A stretch of DNA of 64,000 bases, from positions 6,120,001 to 6,184,000 of the forward strand of contig NC_015914.1 of the NCBI RefSeq assembly GCF_000222485.1. Direction: 5' to 3'. Shown here one piece after another: positions 27,148 through 36,884 of this stretch; within the stretch, counting starts at the first letter, position 1; each line of letters opens with the position of its first letter. The notes below the pieces were generated by a model. That model saw only the letters and a list, made by a program, of their open reading frames with translations. It was not told the DNA's origin and did not search any database. Source of the DNA: Cyclobacterium marinum DSM 745 (lineage in GTDB: Bacteria; Bacteroidota; Bacteroidia; Cytophagales; Cyclobacteriaceae). The translations under genes were made by a program, and so were the position numbers.

Positions 27148-27735
27148 TCAATACAATATATTGAGCATGAAAACCAAACTCAATGTAGGATTGTGAAGCA
27201 TATTACTTTTTAAAGATTTAGAAGCCAAATAGATATGATGTTCAATGGTTCTTTTTGACAATTTCATTTGCAGAGCAATTTGCTCACTCGTCATACCATT
27301 GAATTTATTCAATTTAAAAACTTCCTTCTGTACACTTGGAAGCCTTTCGATTTGCTCCATCATCATCCCTTCCAATTCCTTATAAGAAAGGCTGTCTTCT
27401 AAACTTTCAGAAACCATCCCAAAATCACCGGACAAGCTATCAAGACTGCAATCTTTCTTCCTATCCCTTATATAATTAAAGATGTAAAATTTAACAGCTT
27501 GAAAGAGATAACTTTTAAAGGATTTTGATTCGTCCAATTTTTTCCTTCGCTCCCATACTCTGACAAAAATCTCTTGAACTGCCTCTTCTGCCAACTGCTG
27601 GTCCGCAAAAAAGGTGAGTGAAAATGCCATCAATTTTTTGGCATATCGATGGTACAACTCATCAAAAGCAGCTATATCTCCTTGTTTTAAGCAGATCAGC
27701 AAGTTGTTGTCCGTATGATTACTTAGTATGCCCAT
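27148..27735 (-). CDS. RNA polymerase ECF sigma factor controlling the polysaccharide locus
   Basis: A 195-residue ECF sigma factor. Region 2 is at about 20-90 (DIAAFDELYHRYAKKLMAFS, AEEAVQEIFVRVWERRKKLD, FKSYLFQAVKFYIFNYIRDRK, in parts). Region 4 is at about 130-185 (IERLPSVQKEVFKLNKFNGM, SEQIALQMKLSKRTIEHHIYLASKSL). A hydrophobic tail (SLVFMLNILY) closes the protein, which is common in Bacteroidota sigma factors of this class. The ATG at 27735 is preferred; an in-frame GTG at 27753 would add six residues. First gene of the unit sigma-FecR-SusC-SusD-sulfatase-oxidoreductases. A stem with arms TCCGCT/AGCGGA (27762-27767 and 27781-27786) lies just upstream in the leader, of unknown meaning. 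Confidence 0.93.
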   Translation of the reverse strand: MGILSNHTDNNLLICLKQGDIAAFDELYHRYAKKLMAFSLTFFADQQLAEEAVQEIFVRVWERRKKLDESKSFKSYLFQAVKFYIFNYIRDRKKDCSLDSLSGDFGMVSESLEDSLSYKELEGMMMEQIERLPSVQKEVFKLNKFNGMTSEQIALQMKLSKRTIEHHIYLASKSLKSNMLHNPTLSLVFMLNILY

Positions 27736-27874
27736 GGGTTTATTGCTTACCACCTTTAATCTCCGCTCAAAGCAATCATAAGCGGAAACAAAACTTTATT
27801 TTATGTAGACAATATAAGGTATTATAATTTAAATATAAAAATGTCTTTACCGCATATTACACCTAGTCCAATAG

Positions 27875-28651
27875 TTATTTACCGGTATTTTTTGTGATCC
27901 ACCGGATAGCATAGTATTCACATTTTCCTTTCCCGGCATTCCTAATACCATGTGCATCCATAGCGTGTAAATAGATTAGGGAACCAGGTCCTAGCAGATA
28001 AGGAACTCCGTTAATCATTTCCTCTACTTGCCCTTGTAGGACTAGAATTATCTCCTCATCCGCATGGACATGAGGATCGTGACTCTTCTCACCTTCTTTT
28101 AAGGTGGTAATATGCATTTCCAATTCCTGCAACGTGGGTGTCGCTCCTCTACTCACATCTCTACGTCCTCCCTTTGCACTTTTTTTAAATTCCAATTGTC
28201 GGTAATTAAACTTTGTTAAGCTATTGAACTCAGGCTTAAAATCTTTCCCTACCTGCTTAGATTCCCATTCTACTACAAAAAATGAAACCGGGGAATCTCC
28301 TGAATGATGAATATTTGCAGGTTGGTCTTTAGTTAACCAAGCTACACTCCTACTTTCTAAATTTTCACTTTTCATTCCCTGATTTACCTGAAGTTCTCCA
28401 GAAAAAATTAAGACCAATTTTTCTTCCCCTTTTTTAAGTTTCAGACTTTTTCCGTCTGAAAGGCTAAAATGTTTCACCCGAAAATTATCTAAGGTTTCTG
28501 TAGGTCCGTCAAGGATAGGGCGGATTTCAGTACCTTTTTCAACATTTACTGCCATCATATTGTACTCGTAAACTGCAGAAGGAAGTGGCATTAATTGCGC
28601 TTGTACTGGGGTATTCCAAAGCATTATCAAAAAACAGGCTATATATTTCAT
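27875..28651 (-). CDS. Exported bicupin protein
   Basis: A 258-residue protein with a signal peptide ending PVQAQ (about residue 19) and two cupin domains. The first (about 50-150) has a degenerate metal site (SLKLKKGEEKLVLIFSGELQV, NIHHSGDSP). The second (about 170-255) has the full cupin motif: DPHVHADEEIILVLQGQVEEM, then GPGSLIYLHAMDAHGIRN, with likely metal ligands His, His, Glu and a later His. This resembles KdgF or other sugar-processing cupins, but the reaction is not identifiable. It lies upstream of the sigma factor on the same strand, 139 bases away, so it may or may not belong to the locus. Confidence 0.85.
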   Translation of the reverse strand: MKYIACFLIMLWNTPVQAQLMPLPSAVYEYNMMAVNVEKGTEIRPILDGPTETLDNFRVKHFSLSDGKSLKLKKGEEKLVLIFSGELQVNQGMKSENLESRSVAWLTKDQPANIHHSGDSPVSFFVVEWESKQVGKDFKPEFNSLTKFNYRQLEFKKSAKGGRRDVSRGATPTLQELEMHITTLKEGEKSHDPHVHADEEIILVLQGQVEEMINGVPYLLGPGSLIYLHAMDAHGIRNAGKGKCEYYAIRWITKNTGK

Positions 28652-28882
28652 TGATTGGGTTATTGATCATTGTAATTATCAACCAATAAAACAACATTTT
28701 ATTGGTACTCCAAATCTTATTTCATATTGATTCAAACCTTTCCTTTATGACTCAGTAGAAAAAACCTTTCAAAATGAGAAAAACAACCTTCAAATATCAA
28801 TCTTTAGTAATAAATTAATGCCATCGATTAATATTTGAAATATTTTCCCCCTCATTATGCTGATAATACCAGAATTCTAAGT

Positions 28883-30049
28883 TCAAGATTTTCGTTTTGA
28901 TTTTTCCCAGGTGCTTTTTTGACTCCCTTTTAGAAAACGAAACAGCCCGGCAACAACTGCATAGTTCATCATACAAAAATAAAAAGGTATAAACAGTACT
29001 TTAATTCTAAGTTTTCTGTTTTCCAATACATATCCAACGAATGCAGCAGCATAAAAAAATACCTGCCCGATCATTAATAATTGATAAATAAATCCTTCAT
29101 TGAGAAGAAAAAAGTTAAGTAAAAAAATGAGAATCAATAAAAAAGGAGTGATCGTCCACCTAAGAACCCTATGTGATAAATATTGAAAAAAGAGCAATGG
29201 ATGATTAAACGGTGTGATCTTGAAAAACAGTCTTTTCATAGATTGCCAGCCACCTGCACTGATCCTTACTTTCCGTTTTAATTCCTCACTTGTGGAATCA
29301 GAACCTGTTTCCATCGCATATGCATCCGGCTCATATACGATTCTGTACCCATCGGAAGCAATAAGTAAGGACTGCATAAAATCGTCTAAAATAGTATCTT
29401 CAGGCAAATCTCTATATAAAGAGGTTCTAAAAGCCACCAATTCACCGGCTGCTCCCACTGCTGAATAAAATTTGGAATCCATTTTTTTAAGAAAGGATTC
29501 ATACTTCCAATACATCCCTTCACCTGCAGAACTTGCTGAATCTTCTTCCTCTACCAAAACCCTCTTTTCGCCGGAAACGCAACCCACATTATCATTGCTA
29601 AAATGTTTGACGATATTTTTGATGGCTTTTTTATTAAGCATGGTGTTGGCATCAGTAAATACCACAAATGGACTATCCACAAATTTCATTGCTCTATTCT
29701 CTGCGGCAGTTTTTCCTGCTCTCCTATCTTCATGAAGCAATTTTACGCTGGGGAATTCACCTAATACTTCTCTAAAATGATCATTTGATCCATCTGTAAT
29801 GAAAACAATTTCAATTTTTTCATTTGGATATTCTAAGCTAAGTGAATTAACAATTTTTTCCTTAATAATATCTGCCTCATTGTAACAAGGAACTACCAAT
29901 GTAACGTTCGGAATAAAATCTTCTACTGATTTGTCATCATTCTTCCTGATTAAACCTTTTAGTTTTACAAGCAATGAAATAACTATTCCATAGCCTAAAA
30001 AAGTGTATCCAACCACTGCAATTGCTATCCAAAAAACTACCTGAAGCAT
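28883..30049 (-). CDS. Membrane-bound family 2 glycosyltransferase
   Basis: A 388-residue GT-A enzyme. One N-terminal membrane helix (about 3-25), then the GT2 domain (about 45-280): VTLVVPCYNEADIIKEKI, IVFITDGSNDHF, FVVFTDANTML (the DxD-type motif), AGELVAFRTSLYRDLPEDTILDDF, EPDAYAMETGS. Then helices near the C-terminus (about 290-370). The layout is that of processive or polyprenol-linked synthases, but the QxxRW motif is not obvious (IRSAGGWQSMKR-like segment instead: VRISAGGWQSMK). It stands apart from the exopolysaccharide operon by the large kinase gene and is transcribed divergently from it. Precise sugar and acceptor unknown. Confidence 0.88.
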   Translation of the reverse strand: MLQVVFWIAIAVVGYTFLGYGIVISLLVKLKGLIRKNDDKSVEDFIPNVTLVVPCYNEADIIKEKIVNSLSLEYPNEKIEIVFITDGSNDHFREVLGEFPSVKLLHEDRRAGKTAAENRAMKFVDSPFVVFTDANTMLNKKAIKNIVKHFSNDNVGCVSGEKRVLVEEEDSASSAGEGMYWKYESFLKKMDSKFYSAVGAAGELVAFRTSLYRDLPEDTILDDFMQSLLIASDGYRIVYEPDAYAMETGSDSTSEELKRKVRISAGGWQSMKRLFFKITPFNHPLLFFQYLSHRVLRWTITPFLLILIFLLNFFLLNEGFIYQLLMIGQVFFYAAAFVGYVLENRKLRIKVLFIPFYFCMMNYAVVAGLFRFLKGSQKSTWEKSKRKS

Positions 30050-30257
30050 AAGAATATATTTAATTTATGAATTTGATTTTAAAATTAAAATTTCGATTTT
30101 GTAAAAATTTAAAGTTTGATGAAGGTAAAAGTTTAATTATATCGGATACTTTATTTTTTTAAAAATTAGAGTTCCACTATTAATTTAGCAATAAATGATT
30201 TTATTTGGTTAATATTTCGAGATTTAGCGCCCATCTCATGAAAGTTTAATTCAGAGC

Positions 30258-33200
30258 ATGAAAAAAAATATTTCAGATAATAATACGGAGAATACTGGAC
30301 ATAATAAAAAAATGAATCCAGAAAATAATTCTAGACAACAGATTTCTTCAAAGATCGTGGCTCTGGCTCAAAAACTAAGCGCTTGTAACCATTCATTTTT
30401 GGGTGTCTTGCAAGATGAAGTAATATGTATTCTTAGTGCATCCGGAATTGAAACCAATCAAAATATCCCTAAAAACGATCCTTTTTACTACTTTTTAGAA
30501 AATATAAAGGAATTTAAAGCGATTCATGAAATTCATAATGAAAAAGAATTAACAGGAAGCAAATACCTAAATGAGATTGGCGATATAAAATATTTGGCCA
30601 TTCTGCCAATTATTAATAAAGATAATTCAACCTTAGGTTTCATCGTTGTTTTTAATGAGGAAATTCCAGCAGAAAATTTAAATGTAGCAGAAAACCTTGA
30701 CTTACTTTACCCACAAGCAAAAGAAGTATTAATTGCCCAAGCCGGTGAACTTGAGGACCAAATATTAAGTAAGGCAATGGTTTTATCTCAAGACCTAATC
30801 ACAATTCTAGGGTCTGATGGAAAGATAATTAAAGTCAATAAGGCCTTCAAAACGCTTCTCGGCTACGATGAAAAAGAAATTTCTGACAAACCGGTGTTGG
30901 ACTACATTCATCCTGATGATGTAAAAAGCACCATGAAACAGATTCAATTGTTGATTAAAGGAGAGGAACAAACCGCTATTTTTTATCACCGATTGAAATG
31001 TCACAATGGAGAATACAAAACCTTTGCTTGGCGTGCCACTGGAGATTTAGAAAATAATTTAGTTTTTGCCATTGGGAGAGACATTAGTGAAGAAACAAAA
31101 AATAAAGAAAGGCTTTTAGCAAGTGAGGAAAAATTTCGTTCATTTTTTGAAAATAGTCAAGGGTTAATGTTAACCCATGATATGGAAGGTAATTTTTTAA
31201 GCTTCAACAGTTACGGTGCTCGTTTGTTGGGTTATACTGTAGAAGAAATGCTCACAAAAAAGCTTTGGGATATAATACCTTCAAAGTTCAGATTTGAAAT
31301 AGACGATTACATCAAAGAAATTAAAGAAAATGGTGAAGCCCAAGGTTTAATGACTACTTTTCAAGCCAATGGTCAGTTGAAAGTTTGGCTTTATAGTAAC
31401 AAATTGGAAAAAGATCATTTTGGTAAGCAATATGTTATAGGTAATTCTATTGATATTACGGAAAGATTACGCCTTGAGAAGAGAATCCAAAATGCCAAAG
31501 AATTTTTAAATCAAACCCATGCCATGGCTAAAATAGGTGGCTGGAAATACGACGTTGAAAAACAATCCATAAACTGGACAGACATTACCAAATCAATTTT
31601 TGGAGTTTCTGATGACTATATTCCTGATTTGGAATCTGGGATTAATTTTTATAAAGAAGGAGAAAGCCGGGACAAGGTAAAAGAAGTTATTGATTTGGCT
31701 ATGCATTATGGCAAACCTTGGGATGAAAGGCTTAAAATAATCAATGATAAAGGAAAAGAAATATGGGTAAGGACACTTGGTGAAGCCCATATTGAGGATG
31801 GCAAATGCCTCTATCTTTCAGGAACCATTCAAGACATCGATGAAGAAGTCAAAAAAGAAAAACAGTTAATTCAAAAGGAACAAATGTTGGGAGCCATATC
31901 CAAAGCCACCGACGAATTACTTTCTAATAATAAACTGTATGAAGCCATTCCAAATAGCCTTGAAATCATAGGGAAATCAGTTGGTGTTGATAGAATTTAT
32001 TACTTCGAAAATAGTATTGGTGACGAAGGTGAAAAATACACATCTCAACGGTTTGAATGGAGTAATGATAGTGTAGAAGCTCAAATAAACAATCCCGATT
32101 TACAGAACATACCTTTGGAGGCTTTTGGCGATTTTGTTTTTCCTATGGAAAACAATGAGGTGTTTATGGCTATAATTTCAAACCTTCCTGATGAATCCGA
32201 AACGAAACAATTTTTAGACAATCAAAATATTAAATCAATATTAACCATTCCTATTTTTACAGAAAATGGGTTTTGGGGATTCATTGGCTATGATGATTGT
32301 ACCAATGAAAGAGAATGGTCAAAAGCTGAGTTGTCGTTACTAAGAAGTTTTGCCAATAGTATTTCAAACGCTATTGACAGAAATATTTTGGAAAAAAACC
32401 TGATTGAGTCCAAAGAAATAGCCGAAAAAGCAAGTTTAGCAAAATCAGAATTTTTGGCCAATATGAGCCACGAAATTAGAACTCCGCTTAACGGTATAAT
32501 TGGTTTTACAGATTTATTGGTAAAAACAGAACTCGATGAAACCCAAAGTCAATACATAAACATTGTCAATCAATCGGCAGTCTCCTTACTAAATATTATT
32601 AATGATATATTAGACTTCTCCAAAATTGAAGCCGGCAAACTTGAATTAGAAATCATTAAATCAGATATTTTTGAACTGTCCGGTCAAGCCACTGACGTTG
32701 TATCCTACCAAGCCCAGCAAAAGGGGGTGGAAATGCTTCTAAACATTGAAAAATCACTTCCTAGGTTTATTCAAGTGGACGATATAAGATTAAAACAAAT
32801 ACTAATAAACCTTCTGGGAAATGCGGTAAAATTTACGGATAAAGGAGAAATCGAGCTTAAAATCCATACTTTAAATAAGATTGATAAAAATAAAAGAGTT
32901 ATCAGATTTGAAGTTCGTGACACAGGAATAGGAATTTCAGAGGAATACCAAAAAAGGATATTCGACGCTTTTATGCAAGAAGATGGGTCTACCACAAAGA
33001 AGTACGGGGGCACAGGTCTGGGGCTTACTATCTCGAACAAACTTCTATCAATGATGGGGTCAGAGTTGCAACTTAATAGCAAATTAAATGAAGGCAGCAC
33101 TTTCTACTTTGACCTAGAGCTAGTAACCGAAGAAGGAGAATTAGAGCCTCTTGCAGACTACCCACTGAATAATGTTTTAGTTGTTGATGACAATTCAAAT

Positions 33201-34385
33201 AACCGATATATTTTAAAAGAAATATTTTCTTTGAACGACATCAAAGTCGATGAAGCAGAAAATGGTTTTGAGGCCTTAAAACAGATAGAAAGTAATGATT
33301 ATGATGTGGTTTTAATGGACTTGAACATGCCCTATATGGATGGGATAGAAACCACAAAAAAAATCAGAGAAAACTTTACCAATAAAAAATCTCAGGTGCC
33401 AATTTTACTTCTGCATAGTTCTGCAGAAGATGATTATATCCTTAAACAGTGCAAGGAACTTTCCATTAATCGCAGGATTTCTAAGCCAATAAAAAACAAA
33501 GAATTGTTTGAGGCTTTAAGCAAACTACAGCCTCCTAAGCAGTCTACTTCTAGAGGAACAGTAGAGCAAGCTGACACTGGGAAAAAGGAAACAGTTGGTG
33601 CACGTGTACTAATAGCTGAAGACAATTCTATAAATATGTTTTTGGCTAAAACAATTGTCTTAAAAGTTTCCCCTAAAGTCGAGATATTTGAAGCAACTAA
33701 TGGTCTTGATGCTTATGAAATGGCTACAGAGTTTTTGCCGGATATAATTTTAATGGACATACAAATGCCTATTATGAGTGGTCATGAGGCCACCAAAAAA
33801 CTAAAGGAAAATCCTAAAACCAAAGATATTCCAATCATTGCTATCACAGCGGGAAACATAAAAGGAGAAAAAGAAAAATGCATGGCCTCCGGTATGTCTG
33901 ATTTTGTGCCAAAACCAATTGTAGAGAAAAACATAATATATATTTTTGACAGATGGTTAAATACAAAAGAAACAGAAAAAACTTCCGAAGAGGAAGAATT
34001 AAATGAAATGCCCGCAGAAAAAGATGGGGCTATCACTGAACAAAAGGACCATTTTGATGTAGACAAAGTCAAGGAATTTTTGGGTGATGAACCCGAAATC
34101 ATTAAAGAGGTCCTAAAGTTAACCATCCATGAATTGGAACAATCCAAAACCGTATTGGCTAATCATTATACCAATAAAGATTTAGGTGGTTTAAGCTCCG
34201 AAGGGCATAAATTGAAAGGTTCTGCATTAACAGCAGGCCTGGGTGAGGTTTATAAAACAGCTCTTGCATTGGAAGAAATGAAAACCTTGGATTTACCACT
34301 TGCCAAAAAGTTAATTGACAGCTTTGATGCTGAATATAATCTAGTAGTAGATTTAATCAATGATTATATTGCTCGGGGTAATTGA
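30258..34385 (+). CDS. Large cytoplasmic hybrid histidine kinase (GAF-PAS3-GAF-HisKA-HATPase-REC-REC-HPt)
   Basis: A 1,375-residue phosphorelay protein with no signal peptide or membrane helix. It has a GAF-like N-terminus (about 25-170) and three PAS domains (about 172-285, 288-400, 405-525; [26 protein letters not shown] is typical). A second GAF (about 545-700) follows, then HisKA with His738 ([19 protein letters not shown]) and HATPase ([18 protein letters not shown]). Receiver 1 has Asp1021 ([13 protein letters not shown]), receiver 2 has Asp1167 ([13 protein letters not shown]), and the HPt has His1317 (GHKLKGSA). All four phosphorylatable residues are intact, so a full internal relay is possible. 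The target is unknown; it opens the exopolysaccharide region, and a LytTR regulator is encoded convergently. Confidence 0.95.
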   Translation: MKKNISDNNTENTGHNKKMNPENNSRQQISSKIVALAQKLSACNHSFLGVLQDEVICILSASGIETNQNIPKNDPFYYFLENIKEFKAIHEIHNEKELTGSKYLNEIGDIKYLAILPIINKDNSTLGFIVVFNEEIPAENLNVAENLDLLYPQAKEVLIAQAGELEDQILSKAMVLSQDLITILGSDGKIIKVNKAFKTLLGYDEKEISDKPVLDYIHPDDVKSTMKQIQLLIKGEEQTAIFYHRLKCHNGEYKTFAWRATGDLENNLVFAIGRDISEETKNKERLLASEEKFRSFFENSQGLMLTHDMEGNFLSFNSYGARLLGYTVEEMLTKKLWDIIPSKFRFEIDDYIKEIKENGEAQGLMTTFQANGQLKVWLYSNKLEKDHFGKQYVIGNSIDITERLRLEKRIQNAKEFLNQTHAMAKIGGWKYDVEKQSINWTDITKSIFGVSDDYIPDLESGINFYKEGESRDKVKEVIDLAMHYGKPWDERLKIINDKGKEIWVRTLGEAHIEDGKCLYLSGTIQDIDEEVKKEKQLIQKEQMLGAISKATDELLSNNKLYEAIPNSLEIIGKSVGVDRIYYFENSIGDEGEKYTSQRFEWSNDSVEAQINNPDLQNIPLEAFGDFVFPMENNEVFMAIISNLPDESETKQFLDNQNIKSILTIPIFTENGFWGFIGYDDCTNEREWSKAELSLLRSFANSISNAIDRNILEKNLIESKEIAEKASLAKSEFLANMSHEIRTPLNGIIGFTDLLVKTELDETQSQYINIVNQSAVSLLNIINDILDFSKIEAGKLELEIIKSDIFELSGQATDVVSYQAQQKGVEMLLNIEKSLPRFIQVDDIRLKQILINLLGNAVKFTDKGEIELKIHTLNKIDKNKRVIRFEVRDTGIGISEEYQKRIFDAFMQEDGSTTKKYGGTGLGLTISNKLLSMMGSELQLNSKLNEGSTFYFDLELVTEEGELEPLADYPLNNVLVVDDNSNNRYILKEIFSLNDIKVDEAENGFEALKQIESNDYDVVLMDLNMPYMDGIETTKKIRENFTNKKSQVPILLLHSSAEDDYILKQCKELSINRRISKPIKNKELFEALSKLQPPKQSTSRGTVEQADTGKKETVGARVLIAEDNSINMFLAKTIVLKVSPKVEIFEATNGLDAYEMATEFLPDIILMDIQMPIMSGHEATKKLKENPKTKDIPIIAITAGNIKGEKEKCMASGMSDFVPKPIVEKNIIYIFDRWLNTKETEKTSEEEELNEMPAEKDGAITEQKDHFDVDKVKEFLGDEPEIIKEVLKLTIHELEQSKTVLANHYTNKDLGGLSSEGHKLKGSALTAGLGEVYKTALALEEMKTLDLPLAKKLIDSFDAEYNLVVDLINDYIARGN

Positions 34386-34561
34386 ATTTACGGCCAAAAT
34401 TTGCATTTCCCTTTAAGGGAAAACTGGTTTAGAACCTCGACACTAACGAAAATTAAGGAAATTAAAATTGCACTTGCTGTAGTAATGGCTAGCTTACGGA
34501 TACTTTAACTGGTTTGCTCAAGACATACGTAGTGCAGTAAACATTGCTTAAAAAGGATTTC

Positions 34562-35263
34562 TCACAGAAAATTCACACTGCTCTTCAATTGTTCTTTGTA
34601 TTTTGCACCTATAGGAATTATTTTACCATCAACTACAGCCGTATCACTATCAAAATCTGTGAGGTAATAAAGATTAATCACATAAGAACGGTGAACTTGA
34701 ACAAATTCAGGGTTTCCAGATAACTTATCCAAGAAATTTGAAATGGTAGATTTAATCGTATAGGTTTTATTTTTACATTTCAGACTAATATAATCACCTT
34801 TTCCTTCACAATAACTGATGTCAGAAAAAAGAATTTTCTTATATAATCTATCGTCCTTCACAAAGATAAAATCCTTGGAATAGGAATTAGGATCAATTTT
34901 TACTTCTTTCTCTTTTCGTTTTTCAATCCCTTTCAAAAATTGAGGATAACTAAATGGCTTGGGCAAATAAAAACAAGCCTCTGTTTCAAAGGCCGCAATA
35001 GCATTTTCATTATTTGCTGAAATAATAATTAATGCCCCGGTATATTGGCTATGCTTTAGAATTTCAAAACCATTCATTTCCGGCATTTCTATGTCCAGAA
35101 ATAGCAGATCAATCTTTTCACGGTTTTCAACCAAGTAATTCAAACCATCTATTGCGTCAGAAAAACTCGCCAATAGTTTTAGCGATTTTGTCTTTTCAAT
35201 ATAATGCGAAAGCACTTTTATACTGGCCGTATCATCATCTAGGATTACACAGTTATCCATCAT
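34562..35263 (-). CDS. LytTR-family response regulator
   Basis: A 233-residue regulator. The receiver domain (about 3-118) has the acidic pair in ILDDDTA, the phospho-acceptor in LLFLDIEMPEMNG and Lys in YLPKPF. The LytTR DNA-binding domain (about 138-233) shows DFIFVKDDRLYKKILFSDI, SYCEGKGDYISL, FVQVHRSYVINL and IIPIGAKYK. No LytS-type kinase lies next to it. The nearest kinase is the large hybrid protein ending 176 bases away on the opposite strand, so pairing is possible but not shown. Direct repeats for LytTR binding were not identified in the exopolysaccharide operon promoter region. Confidence 0.93.
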   Translation of the reverse strand: MMDNCVILDDDTASIKVLSHYIEKTKSLKLLASFSDAIDGLNYLVENREKIDLLFLDIEMPEMNGFEILKHSQYTGALIIISANNENAIAAFETEACFYLPKPFSYPQFLKGIEKRKEKEVKIDPNSYSKDFIFVKDDRLYKKILFSDISYCEGKGDYISLKCKNKTYTIKSTISNFLDKLSGNPEFVQVHRSYVINLYYLTDFDSDTAVVDGKIIPIGAKYKEQLKSSVNFL

Positions 35264-35309
35264 TTATAGGGTATTGTCATATTAAAATTATAAAAATAAA
35301 GGGAAGTAA

Positions 35310-35972
35310 TTAGGCCGAAACCCCCTGATTTTTTTCTGGGACTTGAAGTTTACGAATTAATTTCGCAGGTACCCCTCCTACCAATGTATACGGTGCCACA
35401 TCTTTTGTCACTACAGATCCGGCGGCAACGGTGGCTCCTTCCCCTATGCTCACTCCTTTTAAAACCATCGATCTGGTTGCAAGCCATGCATTGTCACCAA
35501 TTGTGATCTCACCCGATTTACCAGTATCATCTCTATTGTCTACTCCATGAAAATCACCATCCATAATGATTACTTGGTTAGCAATTTGGCAATTTTTCCC
35601 TATTACAATTCGATTACTGGCGGACACTATACAAGCTGTATTGATGAAAGTCCCATCTCCAATAATTAATTCCGCACCTCTATCTGCATACAACTGGGTA
35701 ACGCCCATGTGGGACCATATTTTACAATTATCCCCTAAGGAAATGTCACCATATCCCTCTACTCTCAAAGCTCCTCTTACGGTAATCATTTTACCGGTGT
35801 GCTTACAATTTCTTAAGCGAAATTTCCCATTCAGCACACGCAATATTCCATTAAAAATATCCTTGAAGACGATCATCAAGACTCGAAATTTTTCTGGAAA
35901 ACTTCTGGTTTCTCTACCGTAAATTTCTTGACTTAATTGAGATAATTTTTCCGAAATCTTGCGCTGAACCAT
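35310..35972 (-). CDS. Hexapeptide-repeat (left-handed beta-helix) acyltransferase
   Basis: A 220-residue protein. The first 60 residues are helical and basic, then hexapeptide repeats run from about 68 to 200 ([62 protein letters not shown]). The catalytic His lies in the [12 protein letters not shown] loop, and the end is [37 protein letters not shown], typical of WcaF/NodL-type O-acetyltransferases. It is placed 153 bases upstream of the exopolysaccharide operon and diverges from it. A role in acetylating the polymer is plausible. Confidence 0.9.
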   Translation of the reverse strand: MVQRKISEKLSQLSQEIYGRETRSFPEKFRVLMIVFKDIFNGILRVLNGKFRLRNCKHTGKMITVRGALRVEGYGDISLGDNCKIWSHMGVTQLYADRGAELIIGDGTFINTACIVSASNRIVIGKNCQIANQVIIMDGDFHGVDNRDDTGKSGEITIGDNAWLATRSMVLKGVSIGEGATVAAGSVVTKDVAPYTLVGGVPAKLIRKLQVPEKNQGVSA

Positions 35973-36124
35973 TCCTTTTGTAAATATTTAATGAATATAG
36001 AAGTGAAATTTTTAATTTCAAAAAAAAGGATAAACTAAAATTTTTATTACATTTATTTTAAAAATAAGATAAAAACGATCAATTATTTTACGTAAAACAT
36101 TAAATGCCTTTGATATATAAATAA

Positions 36125-36883
36125 ATGAAATTCATATTTAAAAAAGTACAACACCTATTTTTATTCCAATCCATTGCAGTAATATTTTTTTTTATTTCAG
36201 GGGGGAATTTATATGCACAGCAGGAAAATGATATTGAGAAATATATCAATTTAACAGAACCACTTAAAGATCAATTACCTAATTTGGATAGCTTAATAAA
36301 AATAGCTATTGCCAATCACCCCACAGTAAAAGTCAACGAGGCATTAATCGGATCAGCAGAGGCCAGAATAAAAATGGCCAAAAAATCATGGTCCAACTTA
36401 ATTCGAGTATATTCTGATTATTCTTATGGTAATCAAGCAATTTTATACACCTCCGGAACAGATTTATCCAATGTAGCCAATGGTTACAGAGTAGGTGCAA
36501 GCTTAAGTATACCACTTTCTGAGGTATTTCTAAAGGAAGACAGAGTGAAGCTTCAAAAACAAGAATTAGAAGCGACTTACTACAAGACTAAAGAAATGGA
36601 ATTGACAATTTCCAACCAAGTAATCGAAGAATACAATAGTGCACTACTTGGACAAAAGCTAATGCTTATCAGACTAGAAATGCAGGAAAAAGCTAGAACC
36701 AACCTACAGCAAATGGAAATGGAATTTAACTTGGGTAACTTAGAAGCAACTTCATTCTTAAGAAACCAGGAAATTTATACCATTGCACAATCGGAATATG
36801 AAAATGCAAGAAAAAACTTTTTCGTAGCCATTCAAAAATTAGAAATTCTATTAGGAGAATCGCTCGCCAACTTTATTAATTAA
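36125..36883 (+). CDS. TolC-like outer membrane protein, half-length, first gene of the exopolysaccharide operon
   Basis: A 252-residue protein with a signal peptide (about 10-31, NLYAQ). A single outer-membrane-efflux (TolC) type helical hairpin follows: LDSLIKIAIANHPTVKVNEALIGSAEARI, GYRVGASLSIPLSEVF, QVIEEYNSALLGQK, and LGNLEATSFLRNQEIYTIAQSEYENA. Classical TolC has two such halves in about 450 residues; this protein has one. It ends in a natural stop one base before the next gene, with no second half nearby, so it seems a genuine short form rather than a break. It may take the export-channel place of Wza, which is missing from the operon. Confidence 0.82.
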   Translation: MKFIFKKVQHLFLFQSIAVIFFFISGGNLYAQQENDIEKYINLTEPLKDQLPNLDSLIKIAIANHPTVKVNEALIGSAEARIKMAKKSWSNLIRVYSDYSYGNQAILYTSGTDLSNVANGYRVGASLSIPLSEVFLKEDRVKLQKQELEATYYKTKEMELTISNQVIEEYNSALLGQKLMLIRLEMQEKARTNLQQMEMEFNLGNLEATSFLRNQEIYTIAQSEYENARKNFFVAIQKLEILLGESLANFIN

Positions 36884-36884
36884 T

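Noticed and set aside
28791..28837. Twelve-base arms CAAATATCAATC and GATTAATATTTG
   Set aside because: AT-only arms with one mismatch and a 23-base spacer are expected by chance in this base composition.
34406..34422. TTTCCCTT/AAGGGAAA palindrome after the hybrid kinase as a terminator
   Set aside because: The stem is short, the loop is one base unless trimmed, and no T tract follows on either strand.
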